Shown one piece after another: positions 1-4,043 of a stretch of 7,223 bases of DNA. Numbering within the stretch: the first letter of the stretch is position 1; every line of letters starts with the position of its first letter. Made by a program: the position numbers and the translations under genes. The stretch lies in the NCBI GenBank assembly GCA_002774415.1, contig PEYL01000041.1, forward strand, positions 1-7,223. The letters run 5' to 3'. Origin of the DNA: Candidatus Portnoybacteria bacterium CG08_land_8_20_14_0_20_40_83. GTDB lineage: Bacteria; Patescibacteriota; Minisyncoccia; Portnoybacterales; GWB1-42-6. The notes under the pieces are model-generated. The model did no database searches, had not been told where the DNA came from, and was given only the letters and a program-made list of their open reading frames with translations.

Positions 1-259
1 CGATTGTTCCGTAATTTGTTTCCAGGGTTATCGTGTGCATATTGTTTTTTAGCGCCTCCTGCGTGCTGGCCGCTGATGACGGCTGATCCGCAGTTTGGGT
101 TGAATTATTATTTCCGCTTGCGCTAGACGCCGGACTATTGTTTAAGTCTACCGCCGGCTCCTCCGATTTTCTGTCAAACATAAAATAAGCCGCGGCTGCG
201 ACAATGATGATCGCCGCAATTATCGCGATGCGGGTATTTGAAATTCCTTTTTGATTCAT
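1..259 (-). CDS. Membrane-anchored cyclophilin-type peptidyl-prolyl cis-trans isomerase, N-terminal part (3' end outside window)
   Basis: An open frame begins with ATG at 259 and runs off the left edge after 86 codons. Residues 1-10 are short and polar/basic (MNQKGISNTR), followed by a hydrophobic Ile/Ala segment at about 11-28, which I read as a signal anchor or uncleaved signal peptide. Residues 29-72 form a low-complexity Ser/Asn/Ala/Gln/Pro linker. From about residue 75 the sequence HTITLETNYGTI matches the first beta strand of cyclophilin-type PPIases (typically 'iet.yGtI.ielf'). The catalytic core, including the expected Arg and Phe residues, lies outside the window, so activity cannot be judged. 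The inferred role is extracytoplasmic proline isomerisation during protein folding. It starts 26 nt after the hydrolase stop at 286 and could be cotranscribed with it. The family call rests on about 12 residues plus the architecture. Confidence 0.72.
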   Translation of the reverse strand, partial: MNQKGISNTRIAIIAAIIIVAAAAYFMFDRKSEEPAVDLNNSPASSASGNNNSTQTADQPSSAASTQEALKNNMHTITLETNYGTI

Positions 260-285
260 AGAAATGCACTTTTAATAATTAAGCA

Positions 286-861
286 TTAAATAAATACTCT
301 ATCGTGCCCGCTCTTTATAAATTCTATTACCTTTTTAATAAAGTTTTCGTTTCTGATTATATTATCGTGGTCTGTGCCGGGGATTACAATATCAATTCGG
401 TCTTTCAATAATGCGCTCTTCCTCGGCCAAACCTTCAGCTCTTCTTGGGAAATAAAATTAACGGTCGCTTCAGGCAGCCATACTTTTGACAGCTCTTTAA
501 AGTGTTTTCTAAATGGCAGCAATTCTCTTGGAGCGGGTAAAAAAGAAATAAATATTGCCTGCCAGGAACCGCCGTGTGGTACAGAGACAAAACTGATGCT
601 TCTTATCTGTTCTTTTATTTCGGGACATTGTTGGATAATATATTTCAAAACGATACCGCCAAAACTATGCGCGATTATATCATCTTGGCCGGAAGTTTTT
701 TTGAGATGCTCTAGCACTTTTTTTGCCGAGTCTTTTAGACTTTGAGTGTTAAGCCCCAAATCAACAATCTGCGTATCAAAGCCGGCTTTTGTAAGTTCGC
801 TTCCAAGGGGCTCATAAAAATCTTTTTTTTTAAAAAGCCCGGGTATAATAAATACTGCCAT
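286..861 (-). CDS. Small alpha/beta hydrolase (RBBP9/YdeN or lipase-like)
   Basis: This 191-residue protein has a minimal alpha/beta-hydrolase layout. The first strand and oxyanion turn are at residues 3-9 (VFIIPGL). The nucleophile elbow is AHSFGG at 64-69, with Ser66 as probable nucleophile; the first Gly of the usual GxSxG is replaced by Ala. PHGG follows at 95-98. Near the C-terminus GTDHDNII (162-169), followed by a helix ending KKVIEFI, resembles the catalytic-His region of lipase-like hydrolases, with His165 the likely base. The acid residue is not obvious (Asp154 or Asp157 are candidates). No signal peptide or membrane segment is seen, so it is probably cytoplasmic. The length and 'IIPG' start resemble RBBP9/YdeN serine hydrolases and short triacylglycerol-lipase-like proteins. 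The substrate is unknown. It lies 32 nt downstream of another, only distantly similar hydrolase and is probably cotranscribed with it. ATG at 861 is the natural start; no clear Shine-Dalgarno sequence is seen. Confidence 0.82.
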   Translation of the reverse strand: MAVFIIPGLFKKKDFYEPLGSELTKAGFDTQIVDLGLNTQSLKDSAKKVLEHLKKTSGQDDIIAHSFGGIVLKYIIQQCPEIKEQIRSISFVSVPHGGSWQAIFISFLPAPRELLPFRKHFKELSKVWLPEATVNFISQEELKVWPRKSALLKDRIDIVIPGTDHDNIIRNENFIKKVIEFIKSGHDRVFI

Positions 862-893
862 AATTTTATTTTTAAACGTTATCCAACCTTGCC

Positions 894-1775
894 TTAAACG
901 GATTCTAAATTTTTATTTTTGTTTAATTTTTTGGATTCCAGCGCTGTTAGCGCCTCATCGGCCAATTGAGTATATTCTTTTGCTTTTAAGACAAATTGAT
1001 TATGAGTGCCTTTAACGGAATAAAAACCGTCCAATTGATCAGCTTTGGCAATCTGTTGCACTCTGTCCATAGGAAACGCTTTGTCGTCCACCGCGTGGAT
1101 TATGGAAATGCCGATTCCTTTCTTTTTTAATCCCCGGAGTAGATTATGAATCTGCGAATCAGAAATTGCCAAGACTTCTCTTAAAGACTTTAAAGGACTG
1201 GAACTTATTGATTTACCTGCCTCTGAAAAAATCTTTGTCATGGGCTTTATTAATTTTCTATCTTTGATACCATTAATGATTTGCTGCACTGTATCGGCCG
1301 AAAATCTGGTTGAAAGATTTTCAATTTTATCCTCGCCGATCATTCCGCCAGGATCAACAAAAACAATATTTCTAAATTTTTCAGGATGCAGAGTTGCAGC
1401 AATAGTTAAATAGATACCAGCTTCGGAATGCCCGACTGCATCAATTTTTTCAATGTTTTTTTCTTCTAAAATCTCTGTAACGGCTGCCACCTTTCTTAAT
1501 TCAGCCTCAGGGAAATTTTCAATTTCTTCAGTTTCTATGCCATGAGGTGCGCTAATCGAAATAGTCCGCCTACCTGCCTCGGCCAATGTTAAAATATTAT
1601 TTTTAAAAACCTCTGCCGTGGCCGTCCAACCAGGCGCCACAAGGACAGGAATTTCAGTTTTTTTAGTTTCGGGGTCTATATCTACAACCTCAACATTACC
1701 TCCAGGAAATTCTATGGCTTCGCGGTTATTAAACTGTTCTTCTAATGGTTTGTGGCTAAATTGTTCAAATTTCAT
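894..1775 (-). CDS. Alpha/beta-fold hydrolase (serine hydrolase, substrate unknown)
   Basis: This 293-residue protein is a typical-length alpha/beta hydrolase. VLVAPGWTAT (44-53) is the strand and oxyanion loop after the first core strand. VGHSEAG (114-120) is the nucleophile elbow, with Ser117 in a standard GxSxG. SIIHAVDDKAFP (224-235) supplies the acid (Asp230 or Asp231), and GTHNQF (256-261) the catalytic His258. All three triad members are therefore present. Residues 150-215 form a helical insertion that fits a cap domain. The C-terminal tail is lysine-rich. No signal peptide is visible, so it probably acts in the cytoplasm. Such proteins include esterases, lipases, haloalkane dehalogenases and C-C hydrolases, and the sequence does not separate these. 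The ATG at 1775 lies 15 nt after the 3' end of tRNA-Glu with no Shine-Dalgarno sequence, so expression may depend on processing of the tRNA transcript. The smaller hydrolase gene follows 32 nt downstream. Confidence 0.87.
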   Translation of the reverse strand: MKFEQFSHKPLEEQFNNREAIEFPGGNVEVVDIDPETKKTEIPVLVAPGWTATAEVFKNNILTLAEAGRRTISISAPHGIETEEIENFPEAELRKVAAVTEILEEKNIEKIDAVGHSEAGIYLTIAATLHPEKFRNIVFVDPGGMIGEDKIENLSTRFSADTVQQIINGIKDRKLIKPMTKIFSEAGKSISSSPLKSLREVLAISDSQIHNLLRGLKKKGIGISIIHAVDDKAFPMDRVQQIAKADQLDGFYSVKGTHNQFVLKAKEYTQLADEALTALESKKLNKNKNLESV

Positions 1776-1790
1776 ATGTTTTAATTTAAG

Positions 1791-1865
1791 CAGCCCTAAC
1801 CGGATTTGAACCGGTGTTATCTGGCTGAGAACCAGACGTCCTAGACCAAACTAGACGATAGGGCC
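1791..1865 (-). tRNA. tRNA-Glu (anticodon CUC)
   Basis: The minus strand folds into a full cloverleaf. The acceptor is GGCCCTA (1865-1859) with TAGGGCT (1798-1792), seven pairs of which the first is G1-U72. T8 and C9 are followed by D stem GTC/GAC (1856-1854 with 1840-1838), as in other bacterial tRNA-Glu, around a 13-nt loop containing GG. The anticodon stem TCTGG/CCAGA encloses loop TTCTCAG, giving anticodon CTC at 1829-1827, which reads GAG. The variable loop is TAAC. The T stem ACCGG/CCGGT encloses loop TTCAAAT. The discriminator is G73 (1791), as usual for tRNA-Glu. CCA is not encoded (CTT follows), so a CCA-adding enzyme is required. The G1-U72 wobble is unusual, since tRNA-Glu normally has G1-C72. 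Confidence 0.93.
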
Positions 1866-1871
1866 ATAAAA

Positions 1872-1903
1872 AGGTGAGAGGCTAACCACTAGACGAATCC
1901 GGC
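1872..1903 (-). pseudogene. tRNA-Glu-like 5' remnant
   Basis: Just upstream of the intact tRNA-Glu on the same strand lies GCCGGATTCGTCTAGTGG (1903-1886) followed by TTAG. This looks like the acceptor 5' strand, linker TC and D arm of a tRNA-Glu. It shares TCGTCTAGT exactly with the neighbouring tRNA. After TTAG the expected GAC of the D stem is absent, and CCTCTCACC follows, which could be a displaced anticodon-loop piece (CTCTCAC). No matching 3' acceptor ATCCGGC occurs nearby and no cloverleaf can be completed. I read it as a truncated tandem tRNA copy. The alternative is a chance D-arm-like leader sequence. Confidence 0.4.
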
Positions 1904-1969
1904 AGGCTTTTTTTATCTTACTTTAAATTTCCCAAAAAGAAAAGAGTCTAATTTATGAAATCGGACCCC

Positions 1970-2011
1970 AAAAATCACGCTATAGATGCGATAGCAAAAA
2001 TAGCGTGATTT
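1970..2011 (-). repeat. Stem-loop copy 1, trailer of the Cas2-like gene (possible terminator)
   Basis: AAATCACGCTAT (1972-1983) and ATAGCGTGATTT (2000-2011) pair perfectly over 12 bp around a 16-nt loop (1984-1999) with core GCGATAGCAAAA. Read on the minus strand it begins 21 nt after the stop codon of the Cas2-like gene and ends in a run of five T (1974-1970), part of which is in the stem. It could therefore act as a weak intrinsic terminator. It is 34/41 identical to the stem-loop at 2647-2687 on the other side of the gene and lies in the same orientation. Confidence 0.85.
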
Positions 2012-2032
2012 AATCTTTTTTAAAGTGGGTAT

Positions 2033-2614
2033 CTAATAATTAATGCCGAAGAATTTTTCTAATTTTTCTTGTCCTTCTATCTCTTTTGCGATTATAAAGT
2101 TTATATATGGCGAAACATCAAAAATCTCTGTTATAAAATCAATCTCATCCCTGCATTCATAAGGAAAAAGAAAACAGCTTTTTTGAAGCCGATAGAATCC
2201 TAAATGTTTCAATTTTTCTCTAAATGCTTCTCTGCCTCGTTTCATATTCTCCGGAATATCGAATATCACCAACCGCCAATATCCGTCCCATTTCTTCGGT
2301 TTCTTTAATGTAATTTTATCCAAATCGTACTGTAAAATCTTTTTCCTGCCATTTTCGGATAAGGTTAAAATCTGTTGACCATTTTTCTCGACTACCGAAA
2401 CCAAGCGCTGACGCTTTAAATAAGTAATTGATTTGACAATATTTTGACGTTGGACTCCATGTTTTTTACACAACGCCTTGATTATAGGTCTTAATACCAA
2501 AGTCAAATTCGGCACGACCACCGCAGCCGGAATAATTAAACCGCCGGCTATCATTAACAAAATCCGTTTTGCCAGTTCTCCCTTTTTATAACTTGATTCC
2601 TTAGAATCAGACAT
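2033..2614 (-). CDS. PaaX-type winged-helix protein with C-terminal Cas2-like domain
   Basis: This protein has 193 residues. The N-terminal part (about 10-100) looks like a winged-helix DNA-binding region: a hydrophobic first helix (RILLMIAGGLIIPAAVVVP, 17-35), a helix-turn-helix stretch at about 53-70 (GVQRQNIVKSITYLKRQ) and a wing ending in LTLSENGRKKIL (83-94). The C-terminal half (109-189) matches the Cas2-like ferredoxin fold of PaaX-family repressors: WRLVIFDIPE (113-122), an Arg/Lys-rich helix, then LGFYRLQKSCFLFP (138-151), the counterpart of the Cas2 'G...lQkSvf' segment. Asp119 corresponds to the Cas2 metal-site Asp, so nuclease chemistry cannot be excluded, though PaaX proteins are repressors. 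PaaX itself is longer, near 300 residues. No cas1 or CRISPR array is in the window, so a CRISPR role is unlikely. ATG at 2614 is the start; a perfect palindrome lies directly upstream. Homologous stem-loops lie on both sides. It follows murF by 124 nt. Confidence 0.82.
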   Translation of the reverse strand: MSDSKESSYKKGELAKRILLMIAGGLIIPAAVVVPNLTLVLRPIIKALCKKHGVQRQNIVKSITYLKRQRLVSVVEKNGQQILTLSENGRKKILQYDLDKITLKKPKKWDGYWRLVIFDIPENMKRGREAFREKLKHLGFYRLQKSCFLFPYECRDEIDFITEIFDVSPYINFIIAKEIEGQEKLEKFFGINY

Positions 2615-2615
2615 A

Positions 2616-2631
2616 ATTTAAATATTTAAAT
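2616..2631. promoter_or_regulatory. 16-bp perfect palindrome before the Cas2-like gene start (candidate operator)
   Basis: ATTTAAATATTTAAAT reads the same on both strands and ends 2 bp upstream of the ATG at 2614. Its position over the translation start region would suit autorepression by the winged-helix protein encoded next to it. A weak promoter can be drawn across it: TTGAGG about 18 nt before TATTTA on the minus strand. All bases are A or T, so chance is a real alternative in this AT-rich sequence. Confidence 0.3.
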
Positions 2632-2641
2632 CGAAAGAATT

Positions 2642-2693
2642 TCCTCAAAATCATTCTATAAAAGCGATAGCAAAAATAGAATAATTTTGAGAA
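2642..2693 (-). repeat. Stem-loop copy 2, leader of the Cas2-like gene
   Basis: CTCAAAATCATTCTAT (2644-2659) pairs with ATAGAATAATTTTGAG (2676-2691) around a 16-nt loop (2660-2675) with the same GCGATAGCAAAA core as the copy at 1970-2011. Only 2652/2683 fails to pair on the plus strand. As minus-sense RNA it becomes a G-U pair, and the outer 2643/2692 is also G-U, extending the stem to 18 bp (2642-2659 with 2676-2693). It lies between murF and the Cas2-like gene, ending 27 nt upstream of its ATG. No T run follows on the minus strand, so it does not look like a terminator. Confidence 0.85.
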
Positions 2694-2708
2694 TTTATTA
2701 TTTCTCAA
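2687..2708 (-). promoter_or_regulatory. Alternative hairpin overlapping stem-loop copy 2
   Basis: TTGAGAA (2687-2693) pairs with TTCTCAA (2702-2708), a perfect 7-bp stem with an 8-nt loop. The 2687-2693 arm is also the outer arm of the larger stem-loop at 2642-2693, so the two folds exclude each other. In the minus-sense transcript the small hairpin forms first. It lies 30 nt after the murF stop. The stem is AT-rich and weak. Confidence 0.4.
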
Positions 2709-2738
2709 TTTCTTAGATAAAAAATAAATGCGCGATGT

Positions 2739-4016
2739 CTATATCTTCTTCCACTTTTCTTCCTGCCGCACCAAAAGCTCCCCCGCCATTTCGGGATGTG
2801 CCATAATTTCTTCAACAATTTTTTCCATGCGCATGCTTTGCGAGCCTTTTATCAAAATAACATCGCCTTTTTGCATGATCATTTGCAGCGGCATTCTTGC
2901 GCCATCAGCGGTTTCAAACCAAAATACTTTTTGTTTTTTCATCCCTTTTTTATTTGCTGCTTCTGCCGCAAATTGCATCCTTTCCCCGACGGCAAAAAAA
3001 TAATCCGCGCATTCGCTAACTTTTTCGCCGATTAAGCGATGGGCACTTTCTGTAAATTCGCCAAGTTCCAGCATGTCGCCCAAAACCGCAATACGCCTTC
3101 TGCCTTCAAATTTTGCTAAAGTTTCCAAAGCCGAAATTGTCGCGGCCGGCGAAGCATTATATGTATCATCTAAAATCCAGCTGCTTTTTATTCCTTCAAT
3201 CATCTGCAGCCTGCCCCTTGGCGGCATATATGCTTTCAGGCCTTCAAAAATTTCTGCAAGATTCATATTTAGCGCCAATCCGACGGCGTAAGCGGACAAT
3301 ATGGGATACACCTGATGCTCGCCAAAAATCCCTTCTTTTTTAAACCATAAATTTTTCCCGTCATATTCAATTTTAAAACCGATGCCAGAAAGCACCGGAT
3401 CTAAGGTGATATTTATTTCGTAACCCGTTGCTCTGACATCGGCCGCTTCATCAAAGCCGTAGCTTAAAATCTTTGCCTGGGTTTTGGTTGCCATGCCTTT
3501 GACAAGTTTATCGTCAAAATTCAAAATCGCAAAATCTTCTTTTTCTAAAAATTCAATGAGCCCCGCCTTTTCTCTCGCCACCTGCACGGACGATTTAAAA
3601 AATTCAACATGAACTGGTATTTCCCCGATGCCCGTAATCACGCCGATATTGGGGTTAACAAAGCTCATTAAATATTTAATATCGCCGGGCTTGTCTGCCC
3701 CCATTTCCAAAATAAGAATTTCCGGATATTTTGTTTTAAAAAAAATAATTTTAAGCGCTTTTAAAAAAATAAACAACCAGCGCAATGGCGAACGCCCGCC
3801 CGATTCTTCTCCCAAGATAGTTAAGGGCACTCCAATCTCGTTATTATAATTTTTAACATTGCGGCGGACCGAAAATCTCGTACCCAACACAGCAAAAATT
3901 GCTTCTTTTGTTGAAGTTTTGCCCATGCTGCCGGTGACACCGATAATATACGGCTTGTATTTGCGCAAAACGTCGGCAGCTAATCTTTTAAGAATATGCT
4001 CAATGATTTTTTTCAT
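2739..4016 (-). CDS. murF: UDP-N-acetylmuramoyl-tripeptide--D-alanyl-D-alanine ligase (MurF), lacking the usual N-terminal domain
   Basis: MurF joins D-Ala-D-Ala to UDP-MurNAc-tripeptide with ATP in the cytoplasm, the last soluble step before lipid-linked stages. The ATP loop GVTGSMGKTSTKE is at 26-38. NYNNEIGVPLTIL (56-68) and LILEMGADKPGDI (101-113) are strongly MurF-like. AREKAGLIEFL (147-157) lies in the Mur ligase central domain. The C-terminal ligase domain starts near 264 with RGRLQMIEG (267-275), the MurF hallmark ILDDTYNASP (281-290) and AVLGDMLELGE (310-320). The protein has 425 residues, and the P-loop begins at 26 rather than near 100 as in E. coli MurF. The N-terminal domain that holds the UDP-MurNAc substrate is therefore essentially missing. 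Only a short basic helix precedes the P-loop, and the ATG at 4016 sits 27 nt after the ftsI stop, leaving no room for a longer start. Gene order with ftsI supports the call. Confidence 0.93.
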   Translation of the reverse strand: MKKIIEHILKRLAADVLRKYKPYIIGVTGSMGKTSTKEAIFAVLGTRFSVRRNVKNYNNEIGVPLTILGEESGGRSPLRWLFIFLKALKIIFFKTKYPEILILEMGADKPGDIKYLMSFVNPNIGVITGIGEIPVHVEFFKSSVQVAREKAGLIEFLEKEDFAILNFDDKLVKGMATKTQAKILSYGFDEAADVRATGYEINITLDPVLSGIGFKIEYDGKNLWFKKEGIFGEHQVYPILSAYAVGLALNMNLAEIFEGLKAYMPPRGRLQMIEGIKSSWILDDTYNASPAATISALETLAKFEGRRRIAVLGDMLELGEFTESAHRLIGEKVSECADYFFAVGERMQFAAEAANKKGMKKQKVFWFETADGARMPLQMIMQKGDVILIKGSQSMRMEKIVEEIMAHPEMAGELLVRQEEKWKKI

Positions 4017-4043
4017 TATAATTCAACGTTAATTCAAAAATCG

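Noticed and set aside
260..290. AT-rich inverted repeat (AATGC/GCATT) between the small hydrolase and the cyclophilin gene
   Set aside because: A 5-bp stem with a 15-nt loop and no T run; expected by chance in AT-rich sequence.
374..745. Plus-strand open frame of 123 codons
   Set aside because: It lies antisense inside the small hydrolase gene, whose translation has clear family motifs; this frame shows none.
1871..1910. tRNA 3' half on the plus strand (CGAATCCGGC followed by a T run at 1908-1914)
   Set aside because: No cloverleaf can be built upstream on the plus strand. The minus-strand reading GCCGGATTCGTCTAG fits a tRNA-Glu D arm better.
1970..2693. CRISPR repeats associated with a Cas2-like protein
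   Set aside because: There are only two repeat copies, about 650 bp apart with a gene between them, strongly palindromic and imperfectly matched; no spacer array and no cas1 are visible.
1970..2693. Classical insertion sequence with IS200/IS605 or DDE transposase
   Set aside because: The encoded protein has no HUH motif and no DDE pattern, and no target-site duplication could be defined outside the hairpins. It is kept only as an analogy.
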